From Agromyces sp. NDB4Y10 (GTDB lineage: Bacteria > Actinomycetota > Actinomycetes > Actinomycetales > Microbacteriaceae), in assembly GCF_001620055.1 (NCBI RefSeq), contig NZ_LQGY01000035.1, forward strand, positions 1 to 64,000: a stretch of 64,000 nucleotides of DNA, read 5' to 3'. The translations under genes and the position numbers were made by a program. Position 1 is the first letter of the stretch. Each line of letters opens with the position of its first letter. The notes under the pieces are model-generated. The model searched no databases. It was not told the DNA's origin and worked only from the letters and a program-made list of their open reading frames with translations. This document shows positions 17,553 through 26,078 of this stretch, one piece after another.

Positions 17553-17603
17553 CGAACGGCGGAAGCGGTGCGACGAACGGCGGAGCACGGCGACGAACGA
17601 CGG
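17553..17603 (-). promoter_or_regulatory. three LytTR-like direct repeats
   Basis: CGAACGGCGG at 17553 and 17574 and CGAACGACGG at 17594 repeat every 20-21 bp. Read on the minus strand each contains CGTTCG flanked as in the LytTR half-site consensus (GTT core, 9-base site, 12-13-base spacing). They lie between the divergent symporter operon and the LytS/LytTR genes, so the regulator probably acts here. Confidence 0.55.
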
Positions 17604-17604
17604 C

Positions 17605-17610
17605 TACAGT
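17605..17610 (+). promoter_or_regulatory. leaderless -10 box of the lytS-like gene
   Basis: TACAGT ends seven bases before the ATG at 17618 and begins two bases after the third LytTR-like repeat. Confidence 0.5.
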
Positions 17611-17617
17611 GACCTGC

Positions 17618-18844
17618 ATGCCCGAGTCGATGCTGCTCGTCGCCGCCGCCGGTGTCGTCGCCGGGGCGCTCGCCGTGGGGGTCGTGGTGCTGCTGCGGCG
17701 CTTCGCGGTGCAGTCGAAGGAGCTCGGCACCGACGCCGAACGGGCGACGTACCAGACGCTCCACCTGGCCTCGAGCGCGGCGAAGCACCTGCGCGGCGAC
17801 ATGAGCACGGCGGATGCCGCGAGGGCCGCCCGGCACCTGCGCGCCATGCTCGGCGCCGACACGCTGGCCCTCGTGATGTCGGGCGGCCCGGCCGCGGCCG
17901 ACGGCGACGAGGCGCTGCTGCCGACCGCCGAGCGCCTCGCGGAGGAGTCGGTGGGGTCGGCGCGTCCGCACGTCGAGCGGCGCCTCGCGTCGCCGTCGGG
18001 CGAGACGGATGCCGCGGCCGCGCCGATCCTCGCGGGCGGCGAGGTCGTCGGCGCCGTGGTCGCCTTCGCGCCTCGCGTCCGGGCCGGTCTCGTGCGGGCG
18101 ACGGGCGAGGTCGCCGACTGGGTCGCGGCGCAGGTCGAGCTCGGGGAGCTCGACGCGTCGCGTGCGGCGCTCGCCGAGCTCGAGGTCCGGGCCCTGCGCG
18201 CGCAGATCAGCCCGCACTTCATCTACAACTCGCTGAACGCCATCGCGTCGTTCATCAACACCGATCCGGCCAAGGCGCGCGACCTCGTGCTCGAGTTCGC
18301 CGACTTCACGAGGTACTCGTTCCGCCGCGCGGGCGACTTCACGACCGTCGCCGAGGAGCTCCGCTCGATCGACTCGTACCTGAAGCTCGAACGCGCCCGG
18401 TTCGGCGACCGCCTGCGGGTGACCCTCCAGGTCGCGCCCGAGGTGCTCTCGACGGTGATCCCGTTCCTGTCGATGCAGCCGCTGGTCGAGAACGCCGTGC
18501 GGCACGGCCTCGAGGCCAAGGAGGGCGGCGGTCGCATCACGATCACCGCCCAGGACGCCGGCGCGTTCGCCGAGATCACCGTCGAGGACGACGGCGTCGG
18601 CATCGACCCCGAGCGGCTCGCCGAGGTGCTCGCGGGCGGCCCGCCGGGCGAGCACGTGGGACTGCGCAACGTCGACGCCCGCCTCCGGCAGGTGTACGGC
18701 GACGAGCACGGCCTCGTCGTCGAGACGAACGTGGGCGCGGGCACGCTCGTGCGGATGCGGGTGCCGAAGTCGCAGCCCGGCCGGGCCGCGGCATCCGTCG
18801 ACGTCGCCACGCGCGGCGAGCCGGATGGGAGACTGGTGCCGTGA
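17618..18844 (+). CDS. LytS/BtsS-type sensor histidine kinase
   Basis: A 408-residue kinase with a single N-terminal membrane helix (LLVAAAGVVAGALAVGVVVLL), a GAF-like sensor region (about residues 40-185), the His_kinase domain with SPHFIYNSLNAIASF (phosphoacceptor His200) and an HATPase with PLVENAVRHG and EDDGVGI. This is the LytS/YpdA/BtsS class. The sensor is cytoplasmic and the protein lacks the 5TM-LYT domain, so the signal may be internal. The GTG of the response regulator overlaps its stop (GTGA). Placed between two symporter modules, it likely controls carboxylate uptake, as BtsSR does for pyruvate in E. coli. Confidence 0.9.
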   Translation: MPESMLLVAAAGVVAGALAVGVVVLLRRFAVQSKELGTDAERATYQTLHLASSAAKHLRGDMSTADAARAARHLRAMLGADTLALVMSGGPAAADGDEALLPTAERLAEESVGSARPHVERRLASPSGETDAAAAPILAGGEVVGAVVAFAPRVRAGLVRATGEVADWVAAQVELGELDASRAALAELEVRALRAQISPHFIYNSLNAIASFINTDPAKARDLVLEFADFTRYSFRRAGDFTTVAEELRSIDSYLKLERARFGDRLRVTLQVAPEVLSTVIPFLSMQPLVENAVRHGLEAKEGGGRITITAQDAGAFAEITVEDDGVGIDPERLAEVLAGGPPGEHVGLRNVDARLRQVYGDEHGLVVETNVGAGTLVRMRVPKSQPGRAAASVDVATRGEPDGRLVP

Positions 18845-19584
18845 TCTCGGTCCTCATCGCCGACGACGAGCAGCCCGCCGTGGACGAGCTCGCGTTCCTG
18901 CTCGGCCAGGACCCGCGGATCGGCACGATCCACCGCGCGAACTCCGGCTCGGAGGCCATTCGCATCCTCACGCGCGAACCCGTCGACGCGGCGTTCCTCG
19001 ACATCCACATGCCGGGACTGTCCGGCTTCGACCTGGCGCGAGCGCTGCAGCGGTTCGAGCACAAGCCCGCGTTCGTGTTCGTGACGGCCGACGAGGAGGG
19101 GGCGCTCGAGGCGTTCGACCTCGCGGCCGTCGACTACCTGCTGAAGCCCGTCCGCACCGAGCGCCTGCAGCGGTCGGTCACGCGCGTCGTCGAGGCGATG
19201 CGGCAGGCCCAGCCGGGGGCGACGGATGCCGCGGCGAAGCGCCCCGAGATGATCGCCGTGACGCTCGGCGGCACGACCCGGATGATCCGCCGCGACGACG
19301 TGCGGTACGTGCAGGCGCAGGGCGACTACGCGCGCCTGCACACCGACGAGGCGAGCTATCTCGTGCGCGTGCCGATGTCCGACCTCGAGCGGCAGTGGGC
19401 GGAGGCGGGCTTCGTGCGCGTGCACCGCTCGTACCTGGTGGCGCTCCCCCACGTGACGCGCGTCCGGCTCGGCGGCGAGCGCCCCACGGTCGTGGTGGGG
19501 CAGGCGGAGCTGCCGGTGAGCCGTCGACTGCTGCCGGGGCTCCGGGAGCGGCTCGACCAGGTGACCCCGCGGGCCCGGCCGTGA
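18841..19584 (+). CDS. LytTR-family response regulator
   Basis: A 247-residue regulator. The receiver domain has acidic D8-D9, phosphoacceptor Asp54 (FLDIHMPG) and the Lys of YLLKPV. From about residue 135 comes a LytTR DNA-binding domain (VRYVQAQGDYARLHT, FVRVHRSYLV, LPVSRRLLPGL). The GTG start overlaps the kinase stop, and its own stop overlaps the next gene's GTG, so four genes are coupled: kinase, regulator, small membrane protein, symporter. Probable targets are the repeats at 17553-17603. Confidence 0.93.
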   Translation: MISVLIADDEQPAVDELAFLLGQDPRIGTIHRANSGSEAIRILTREPVDAAFLDIHMPGLSGFDLARALQRFEHKPAFVFVTADEEGALEAFDLAAVDYLLKPVRTERLQRSVTRVVEAMRQAQPGATDAAAKRPEMIAVTLGGTTRMIRRDDVRYVQAQGDYARLHTDEASYLVRVPMSDLERQWAEAGFVRVHRSYLVALPHVTRVRLGGERPTVVVGQAELPVSRRLLPGLRERLDQVTPRARP

Positions 19585-20006
19585 CCGACGACGAGGCGCC
19601 CCCCGGTGGTCGAGGAGGACGCGAAGCGCCCGTCTCGAGACCGGCCCGCGTCCGCGTCACCGCCCCGCGCACCGGCGCGCCCGCGGCATCCGCTCGCCCC
19701 TCGATCGCCCGCACCCGCCCGGGCGGGAGCGGCGACGTCGACGCGATGTACGTGCGGTCGCTCATCCGGTCGCAGCTGCGCCTCGCGCTGATCTGCGCGG
19801 GCGGGTTCGTCGCGGCGACCGCCGTGTTCGTGATCGGCATCGCGCTGCTGCCCGCCCTCGACGAGACGTTCGTCGCCGGCGTGCCCGTGTCCTGGCTGCT
19901 GCTCGGGCTCGGCGTGTACCCGCTCGCGATCAGCGTCGCGGCGCTGTACGTGCGCGCGGCCCAGCGCAACGAGGCCCGGTACCGCTCGCTCGCGGAGCAG
20001 GCGTGA
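19581..20006 (+). CDS. small membrane protein, DUF485-like symporter partner
   Basis: A 141-residue protein. The first 52 residues are Pro/Arg-rich and disordered, followed by a DUF485-like pair of transmembrane helices (RLALICAGGFVAATAVFVIG, then VSWLLLGLGVYPLAISVAAL) and a basic cytoplasmic tail. The GTG overlaps the regulator stop, and its stop overlaps the symporter GTG. Bases 19605-19642, within the disordered N-terminus, match the intergenic GGTGGTCGAG...TCGAGACC repeat, so part of this protein appears to derive from a repeat insertion. By position and topology it should be the accessory subunit of the following symporter. Confidence 0.8.
   Translation: MTDDEAPPGGRGGREAPVSRPARVRVTAPRTGAPAASARPSIARTRPGGSGDVDAMYVRSLIRSQLRLALICAGGFVAATAVFVIGIALLPALDETFVAGVPVSWLLLGLGVYPLAISVAALYVRAAQRNEARYRSLAEQA
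19605..19642. repeat. intergenic-type repeat fragment inside a coding region
   Basis: Starts GGTGGTCGAGGAGGACGCG and ends CGTCTCGAGACC. It matches one half of the palindromes at 54086 and 60596 but is read through in frame in the 141-residue membrane protein. No stop codon results. Confidence 0.55.
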
Positions 20007-21469
20007 ACCCCGCCGTCGGCTACGCCGCGATCGTCGCGGTCGCGGCCGTGTCGGTGCTGATCGGCGTCTACGGCCTGCGGATCTCGCGCACGACGAGCGA
20101 CTTCTACGTCGCGAGCCGCACGGTCCGCCCGTGGTGGAACGCGTCGGCGATCGGCGGCGAGTACCTCTCGGCGGCGTCCTTCCTCGGCATCGCGGGGCTC
20201 ATCCTGCTGACGGGGGCCTCGGCGCTGTGGTTCCCGATCGGGTACACCGCGGGCTACCTGATGCTGCTGCTCTTCGTCGCGGCGCCGCTGCGACGCTCGG
20301 GCGCGTACACGATCCCCGACTTCACCGAGGCCCGCCTCGAGTCGTCCGCCGTGCGGCGCGTCACGAGCGTGCTCGTCGTGGTGATCGGCTGGCTCTACAT
20401 CGTGCCGCAGCTGCAGGGCGCGGCACTCACCGTGCGGATCACGACGGGCCTGCCCAGCTGGGTCGGCTCGGTCGCGGTCGCGGTGCTCGTGGCCGTCGTC
20501 GTCGCGGCCGGCGGCATGCGGTCGATCACGTTCGTGCAGGCGTTCCAGTTCTGGCTGAAGCTCGCCGCGCTCGCGATCCCGGTCGTCGCGCTGCTCATGG
20601 TCACCGGAGCGATCGAACCCGAGCTCGCACCGTCGGCGGCGTTCCCCGCCGACGCCGGGCCCGGCTCCCTCGAGGTATACCGCACGATCTCGCTCATGGT
20701 CGCCCTGCTGCTCGGCACGCTCGGGCTGCCGCACGTGCTCGTGCGGTTCTACACGAACCCGGACGGCCCGGCGGCACGACGCACGACGCTCATCGTGCTC
20801 GTGCTCCTGTCGGCGTTCTACCTCTTCCCGACCGCGTTCGGGCTGCTCGGCCGCACCTTCGCGCCAGACCTCGCGACCCCGGGCGACGCGGACGCGCTCG
20901 TCCTCGTGCTGCCCGACCGGCTCGTGCCCGGCATCGCCGGCGAACTGCTCACGGCCCTCGTCATCGGCGGCGCGTTCGCGGCGTTCCTCTCCACGTCGTC
21001 GGGCCTCGTGGTCTCCGTGGCGGGCGTCATCTCGCAGGACCTCCTGGGCGGCAGCGTGCGCGGCTTCCGCATCGCGGCGTTCGCGTCGACCGCCGTCCCG
21101 CTCGCGGTCGCCCTCGCGACCGAGCCCGCGGGGCTCGCGGGCAGCGTCGGCCTCGTGTTCGCGTTCACCGCGTCGACGCTCTGCCCGGTCCTGCTGCTCG
21201 GCATCTGGTGGCGCGGGCTCACCGCGCGCGGCGCGATCGCGGGCATGGCGACCGGCGCCGTGCTGTCGGCGGCGGCGATCCTCGGCAGCACGTTCGTGGC
21301 GGCGGCGGCGCCCGGCATCCGCCCGCTCGTCGAGCAGCCGGCCGCCTGGACCGTGCCGATCGCGGTGCTCGTGACCGTGCTGGTCTCCCGTGCCGACCGG
21401 CGGCGCGTGCCGCGGGGCGTAGACGCGTTCCTCGCGCGCCTGCACCTGCCGGAGCAGGGCGGCGCCTGA
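20003..21469 (+). CDS. sodium:solute symporter, ActP/MctC-like
   Basis: A 488-residue SSS-family transporter with about 13 helices. It shows TTSDFYVASRTVRPWWNASAI in the first loop, GGEYLSAASFLGIAGLI, and LPHVLVRFYTNPDGPAARR, the monocarboxylate-symporter signature. It is a second, divergent paralogue of the symporter at 15447. The GTG overlaps the preceding stop. As the last gene in the kinase-regulator-partner-symporter operon, it may be the cognate transporter of the sensor. Acetate, pyruvate or propionate are candidate substrates. Confidence 0.9.
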   Translation: MNPAVGYAAIVAVAAVSVLIGVYGLRISRTTSDFYVASRTVRPWWNASAIGGEYLSAASFLGIAGLILLTGASALWFPIGYTAGYLMLLLFVAAPLRRSGAYTIPDFTEARLESSAVRRVTSVLVVVIGWLYIVPQLQGAALTVRITTGLPSWVGSVAVAVLVAVVVAAGGMRSITFVQAFQFWLKLAALAIPVVALLMVTGAIEPELAPSAAFPADAGPGSLEVYRTISLMVALLLGTLGLPHVLVRFYTNPDGPAARRTTLIVLVLLSAFYLFPTAFGLLGRTFAPDLATPGDADALVLVLPDRLVPGIAGELLTALVIGGAFAAFLSTSSGLVVSVAGVISQDLLGGSVRGFRIAAFASTAVPLAVALATEPAGLAGSVGLVFAFTASTLCPVLLLGIWWRGLTARGAIAGMATGAVLSAAAILGSTFVAAAAPGIRPLVEQPAAWTVPIAVLVTVLVSRADRRRVPRGVDAFLARLHLPEQGGA

Positions 21470-21474
21470 GCGCT

Positions 21475-22050
21475 TCAGTCGGCGGGCCGGTCGGAACTCG
21501 GCGCCGACTCCCCGGGCGCCTTCGTGGTCCGCTCGGATGCGACCCCGGTGTGCAGGGCCGGTCGGAGGCCGCGACGCGCCCGCTCCTCGGCGATCCACGC
21601 GTCGGCATGGCGGCGCGCGAACCGGCGCAGCAGCGCCGAGCCGAGCAGGAGGGCGAGCCCCACCGAGTAGTACACCCAGAAGAACCAGTCGCTCACCCGG
21701 CCGTAGCCGAGGCCCACGTAGAGGCCGACCATGATCGCGCCGAACAGCGCGACGGCGCCGAGCACCCCGAGCACGACGGCGGCGCGTCGCATCCGCCGGT
21801 CGACGGGAGCGGCTTCGCGCAGCGCCCAGGCGACGGCGAGGTCGTCGCGCACGGTGGAGACCACCTCGCGCTCCGGCGACGGATCCATCTGGGCGAGCAC
21901 CTGCCCCAGTCGCTCCGCGCGCCTGAGGTCGTCGGCGCGCACGTTCGCGAGCGCGATCGTGACGCTCGCCGCGGCGGTGATGAGGGCGACGACGAGCGGC
22001 GTCCAGAGGCCGGTCAGCAGCGCCGTACCGACCTGCTCCAGGTGAAGCAT
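21475..22050 (-). CDS. hypothetical membrane protein (191 aa)
   Basis: A protein of unknown family with three predicted helices. One is near the N-terminus (PLVVALITAAASVTIALA), then an amphipathic linker with RRAERLGQVLAQMDPSPERE, then two helices (VVLGVLGAVALFGAIMVGLYV and DWFFWVYYSVGLALLLGSALL, given in parts). The C-terminal 50 residues are polar and disordered. AGGAGTCGAGG precedes the ATG, which is why the shorter start is chosen. It converges on the symporter gene with only five bases between stops. Confidence 0.75.
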   Translation of the reverse strand: MLHLEQVGTALLTGLWTPLVVALITAAASVTIALANVRADDLRRAERLGQVLAQMDPSPEREVVSTVRDDLAVAWALREAAPVDRRMRRAAVVLGVLGAVALFGAIMVGLYVGLGYGRVSDWFFWVYYSVGLALLLGSALLRRFARRHADAWIAEERARRGLRPALHTGVASERTTKAPGESAPSSDRPAD

Positions 22051-22167
22051 CCTCGACTCCTGACTGCGAGAACGGTACCAGCGTCCGGTCCCCCGCCGCA
22101 GCATCCGCCCGCTACCCGGGGAGCCGTGCGGGCCGGCCTCGATCGACCGGCGCAGCGACGGATGCCG

Positions 22168-22821
22168 CTACCCGGCGGCCGCGTCCGTCGCGAGCTCGAC
22201 GGGCCGGTCGCCCCACCCCGCCAGTCGCGCCTCGAGGCCGGATCGAACACCCGGCCACTCGTCGACGAGGATCGAGTACACCGCCGTGTCGCGCCAGGTG
22301 CCGTCCGGCCGGGCGAGGTGCCGTCGCAGCACGCCCTCGAACCGAGCGCCGAGCTTCTCGATCGCGGCACGCGACCGCGCGTTCCGGGCGTCGGCCTGCA
22401 GCTTGACGCGCCCGAAGCCGTGGTCGAACGCGAGCCCCAGCAGGAGCAGCTTCACCTCGGGATTCACGACGGTGCCCCAGACGCGCGGGTCGTAGGCGGT
22501 CCAGCCGAGGTGGGCCGATTCGTTCGGCAGATCAAGGTCGCCGAGCTTCGTCGCGCCGACGACCGCGCCGTCGTCGGGTCCGCCCCGGAGCCGCACGACG
22601 AACGGCAGCGCGTCGTCGGCCGGGGTGTACGACCGACGGGCGAACGTCGCGAACGCCTCGGCATCGGCGGGGAACGACGACGGCCCGCCGCCGAAGCCGC
22701 TCGCGAACACCTCCGGGCGGCGGATGGCGGCCTCGAGCGCGGGCACGTCGGCGACGGTCATCGGGCTGAGCGTCACCGCCCGGCCGACGAGCGGCTGGGC
22801 GGCGGGGCGGGTCGCGGGCAC
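22168..22821 (-). CDS. GNAT-family N-acetyltransferase (RimJ-like)
   Basis: A 217-residue acetyltransferase of the RimJ/RimL type: LVGRAVTLSPMTVADVPALE at the start, LGWTAYDPRVWGT and the acetyl-CoA binding region VKLQADARNARSRAAIEKLG near residue 150, followed by FEGVLRRHLARPDGTWRDTAVYSI (in parts), which is typical of this family. The acceptor may be a protein N-terminus or a small amine. The GTG start is six bases from CAGACT on the minus strand, a weak leaderless arrangement. Divergent from the small gene at 22973. Confidence 0.87.
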   Translation of the reverse strand: MPATRPAAQPLVGRAVTLSPMTVADVPALEAAIRRPEVFASGFGGGPSSFPADAEAFATFARRSYTPADDALPFVVRLRGGPDDGAVVGATKLGDLDLPNESAHLGWTAYDPRVWGTVVNPEVKLLLLGLAFDHGFGRVKLQADARNARSRAAIEKLGARFEGVLRRHLARPDGTWRDTAVYSILVDEWPGVRSGLEARLAGWGDRPVELATDAAAG

Positions 22822-22972
22822 CGTCCGAGTCTGGCACGCGGCCGTGCCGACGGCCGCGTCGCGATGGCGGATGCCGCGGTCCCGAGCGTTCGCTGTGGAA
22901 CCCGCGATCGCGGCATCCGCTCGCCGTACGATGACCCCGGAATCACCCATCGCAGAGAAGGGACCGGGGGAC

Positions 22973-23194
22973 ATGGGAGCACTGGACGACCTCGCGAAGA
23001 ACGCGCAGCAGTTCGTCGAGGACAACAAGGACAAGATCAACGAGGCGCTGAACAGCCAGCAGGCCGAGGACGTCAGCGACAAGGTCCTCGACGCCGTCGC
23101 CGAAGCGGCGAAGAAGGTCACGCCCGACGAGCACGACGCCAAGGTCGACGAGGTCCGCGCGAACCTCGACAAGTCCATCGGCACCGAGCCCTAG
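22973..23194 (+). CDS. small acidic helical protein, MT0933/Rv0909-type antitoxin-like
   Basis: A 73-residue, Lys/Asp/Glu-rich, all-helical protein (ALDDLAKNAQQFVEDNKDKI, EDVSDKVLDAVAEAAKKVTP). It resembles the MT0933-like antitoxin family of actinobacteria. AGAAGGGACCGGGGG lies just upstream. No toxin gene is adjacent: the divergent neighbour is an acetyltransferase (some GNAT enzymes are toxins, but those are usually co-directional). An orphan antitoxin or a stress-induced small protein are the alternatives. A strong hairpin terminator follows. Confidence 0.65.
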   Translation: MGALDDLAKNAQQFVEDNKDKINEALNSQQAEDVSDKVLDAVAEAAKKVTPDEHDAKVDEVRANLDKSIGTEP

Positions 23195-23214
23195 GCCGGC
23201 GCGCGTCCACGATC

Positions 23215-23248
23215 CGAGGGGCGGATGCCGCGTGGCATCCGCCCCTCG
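23215..23248 (+). terminator. terminator of the small acidic protein gene
   Basis: CGAGGGGCGGATGCC (23215-23229) pairs perfectly with 23234-23248 across a GCGT loop, 21 bases after the stop. Confidence 0.85.
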
Positions 23249-23350
23249 TCGTGGCCGGCCCGCCGCGGTGAACCCGAGTCGTCCTGCGCGTGAACATCGC
23301 GTGACGGTGGTGTGCGAGCATGGACGCCCCCCCCGCCGAGAGGACGATCG

Positions 23351-24127
23351 ATGGAGATCCGCGCCCCCAAGTCGAGGTTCGCGCGCTCGCGCACCGCCCT
23401 CGGCCTCGACGAGCCCCTCGCGGGCGGCATCCTGCTGCTGCTCTGGGGCACCACGGCCGCGTTCGTCGCCGCGCACCTCACCCACAAGCTCATCGGCGCG
23501 CCGTGGCATCCGTTCTTCAACCTCGGCGCGGAGCGCGGCTACGCCGAGCTGTTCTTCCAGATGCTCACCGGGTGGAGCGTCCTGCTGTTCGCGATCGCCG
23601 CGACCCGCCGCCGCGCGCCCATCCTGGTCGCCTTCGCCGTGTTCTCGGCGTACCTGCTCGCCGACGACTACTTCCAGTTCCACGAGCGCATGGGCACCGG
23701 GTTCGGGCAGTGGTTCGACCGCGAGGTCGTCTACCTGCAGGGCCTTGCGACGCACCTGGGCGAAGCGCTCTACCTCGCGGCCGTGGGCCTCGCGGTCGTG
23801 GTGGTCTTCGCCGTCGCGTACCGGCTCGCGCGACGCGACGCGCGTCGCATGGCCGTCACGGGCGCCGTGCTCTACGGGGCGCTCGCCTTCTTCGGGGTGG
23901 CCGTCGACATCGTGCACGCCCCCTTCATCGACGCGCCGGTCATCGACCCGATCTTCATCGCCCTCGAGGACGGCGGCGAGATCGCCGTCATGGCCCTCAT
24001 CGTCACGTACTCGCTGTCGCTGGCGTTCGGTCGGCGCGACGGCACGGATGCCGCTGGCTCGGCCACCGCCGACGCACCCGCGGCGACGGACGAGCAGGCC
24101 CCCACCGCGGTGGGCTCACCGGCCTGA
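23351..24127 (+). CDS. hypothetical polytopic membrane protein (258 aa)
   Basis: About six transmembrane helices: GGILLLLWGTTAAFVAAHL, a helix at MLTGWSVLLFAIAA, APILVAFAVFSAYLLADD, then ALYLAAVGLAVVVVFAVAY, AVLYGALAFFGVAVDIVHA and GEIAVMALIVTYSLSLAFG. The tail is Ala-rich and polar. Conserved-looking charged residues lie in loops (DDYFQFHERMG, EDGGE), but I do not recognise a family. The ATG at 23351 follows GAGAGG and is preferred to one at 23312 that would add a proline run. Converges on purA. Confidence 0.75.
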   Translation: MEIRAPKSRFARSRTALGLDEPLAGGILLLLWGTTAAFVAAHLTHKLIGAPWHPFFNLGAERGYAELFFQMLTGWSVLLFAIAATRRRAPILVAFAVFSAYLLADDYFQFHERMGTGFGQWFDREVVYLQGLATHLGEALYLAAVGLAVVVVFAVAYRLARRDARRMAVTGAVLYGALAFFGVAVDIVHAPFIDAPVIDPIFIALEDGGEIAVMALIVTYSLSLAFGRRDGTDAAGSATADAPAATDEQAPTAVGSPA

Positions 24128-24185
24128 CGACCGCAGGGTGGCACGGCCTCCCGGTCGCGCAGGACGGCCGGGACGCCCGGCGCCG

Positions 24186-25472
24186 CTAGTCCAGCAGGTC
24201 GTGCAGCTGCACGATCTCGTCGCGGCCCGGTCCGACGCCGATCGCCGAGAACCGCGCGCCCGACATCGCCTCGAGCTCGCGGACGTAGCTCTGCGCGTTC
24301 GCCGGGAGGTCCTCGAAGCTGCGGGCACCCGAGATGTCCTCGGTCCAGCCGGGGAACTCCTCGTACACGGGCTTGGCGTGGTGGAAGTCCGACTGCGAGA
24401 CCGGGACCTCCTCCATGATCACGCCGTCGACGTCGTACGCGACCGCGACCGGGATGCGGTCGATGCCGGTCAGCACGTCGAGCTTGGTGAGGACGAAGTC
24501 GGTGACGCCGTTGATGCGGGCGGTGTAGCGCGCGATGGGCGCGTCGTACCATCCGGTGCGGCGACGACGGCCCGTCGTGGTCCCGAACTCGTGCCCCTTG
24601 TCGGCGAGGAACTCGCCCCACTCGTCGAAGAGCTCGGTGGGGAACGGCCCGGAGCCGACGCGCGTCGTGTACGCCTTGACGATGCCGATGACCCGGTCGA
24701 TGCGGTTCGGCGCGATGCCCGACCCGGTCACGGCGCCGCCCGAGGTCGCGTTCGACGAGGTGACGAACGGGTAGGTGCCGTGGTCGACGTCGAGCATGGT
24801 CGCCTGCCCGCCCTCGAACAGCACGGTCTCGCCGGCTTCGAGCGCGCGGTGCAGCAGCAGCGACGTGTCGGTCACCATCGGGCGCAGCCGCTCGGTGTAC
24901 CCGAGCAGCTCGTCGACGACCTCGTCGACCCCGATCGCGCGGCGGTTGTAGACCTTCACGAGCAGGTGGTTCTTCTGGTCGAGGGCGCCCTCGACCTTCT
25001 GCCGCAGGATGTTCTCGTCGAACAGGTCCTGCATGCGGATGCCGACGCGGTTGATCTTGTCGGCGTAGGTGGGCCCGATGCCGCGGCCGGTGGTGCCGAT
25101 CTGCCGCTTGCCGAGGAACCGCTCGGTGACCTTGTCGAGCGTCCGGTGGTACTGCGTGATGACGTGGGCGTTGGCCGAGATGCGCAGCTTCGACGTATCG
25201 ACCCCGCGCGTCTCGAGGCCCTCGATCTCCTCGAACAGCACCTCGATGTCGACGACGACGCCGTTGGAGATGACGGGCGTGACCCCCGGCGTGAGGATGC
25301 CGCTCGGCAGCAGGTGCAGCGCGTACTTCTCGTCACCCACGACGACCGTGTGCCCGGCGTTGTTGCCGCCGTTGAACTTGACGACGTAGTCGAGGCGCGA
25401 GGCGAGCAGGTCGGTCGCCTTGCCCTTGCCCTCGTCGCCCCACTGTGCACCGATCAGTACGACCGCGGGCAT
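24186..25472 (-). CDS. purA: adenylosuccinate synthetase
   Basis: PurA condenses IMP and aspartate with GTP hydrolysis, the first committed step to AMP. The 428-residue length is standard. It has the GTP loop [11 protein letters not shown] at residues 8-18, [10 protein letters not shown] with the catalytic His, [24 protein letters not shown] and the switch-like [21 protein letters not shown] before the ATG is a good ribosome binding site. The DUF3151 gene ends two bases before the purA start, so the two form one transcript. With purL and pyrE, it is one of three nucleotide-synthesis genes in the window. Confidence 0.97.
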   Translation of the reverse strand: MPAVVLIGAQWGDEGKGKATDLLASRLDYVVKFNGGNNAGHTVVVGDEKYALHLLPSGILTPGVTPVISNGVVVDIEVLFEEIEGLETRGVDTSKLRISANAHVITQYHRTLDKVTERFLGKRQIGTTGRGIGPTYADKINRVGIRMQDLFDENILRQKVEGALDQKNHLLVKVYNRRAIGVDEVVDELLGYTERLRPMVTDTSLLLHRALEAGETVLFEGGQATMLDVDHGTYPFVTSSNATSGGAVTGSGIAPNRIDRVIGIVKAYTTRVGSGPFPTELFDEWGEFLADKGHEFGTTTGRRRRTGWYDAPIARYTARINGVTDFVLTKLDVLTGIDRIPVAVAYDVDGVIMEEVPVSQSDFHHAKPVYEEFPGWTEDISGARSFEDLPANAQSYVRELEAMSGARFSAIGVGPGRDEIVQLHDLLD

Positions 25473-25473
25473 C

Positions 25474-26022
25474 TCAGTCCTCTCCTGCCGCGTCGGCGGC
25501 GTTCGGTTCGGCGACGGGGTCGCCGGTGCGTGCCTCGGTGCCGACGACCGGCGCGAACGCACCGGCTCCGGCCCCGACGATGGTGATGACCTGGGTGGGC
25601 GTGAACTCCGAGGCGATGCGCGCGGCCGCTTCGCCGTCGGCCGCGGCGAGATCGGCGGCGGCGCGCTCGGCGCGCTCGTCCAGGCCGAGTCGCTCGGCCG
25701 ACCGGCGCTCCGCGTCGAGCGCCCGCAGGTAGGCGCGGTTGGACTCGGCGGACCACGGGACGGGCTGGCCGTCGCGCCATCCGCTCGCTCGGAGCTGCTC
25801 GCGGGCGAGGTCGACGGCCACCACGGCGTACGCGAAGGCGTCGAGGGCCCGCCCCTCGGAATCGGCCAGGTCGGCGAGCTCGGCCCACGCCAGCGGGGAC
25901 GCGGGGTGGGCGGTCACGACTCCGGCGACCGCCGCCCGGTCGCCCTCGGTCAGCGCCCGACGGACCTCGGGTTCATCGGCGAGCACCGCCTCGGCCTCCG
26001 GTGGGGTCTGTTCCTGAGTCAC
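25474..26022 (-). CDS. DUF3151 family protein
   Basis: A 182-residue actinobacterial protein. The N-terminal half is helical and tetratricopeptide-like ([39 protein letters not shown]). The W-containing segment [19 protein letters not shown] fits DUF3151, and the C-terminal 50 residues are disordered and acidic. Function is unknown. Genes of this family are often next to purA or fructose-bisphosphate aldolase genes. The GTG at 26022 is chosen over a TTG two codons earlier because it lies five bases after TACGGT on the minus strand. Confidence 0.8.
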   Translation of the reverse strand: MTQEQTPPEAEAVLADEPEVRRALTEGDRAAVAGVVTAHPASPLAWAELADLADSEGRALDAFAYAVVAVDLAREQLRASGWRDGQPVPWSAESNRAYLRALDAERRSAERLGLDERAERAAADLAAADGEAAARIASEFTPTQVITIVGAGAGAFAPVVGTEARTGDPVAEPNAADAAGED

Positions 26023-26078
26023 ACTCAACCGTAACGCATGGGGTTTCGGCGCCCCGGGAGCTCGCGCGGGCGGCCCGG

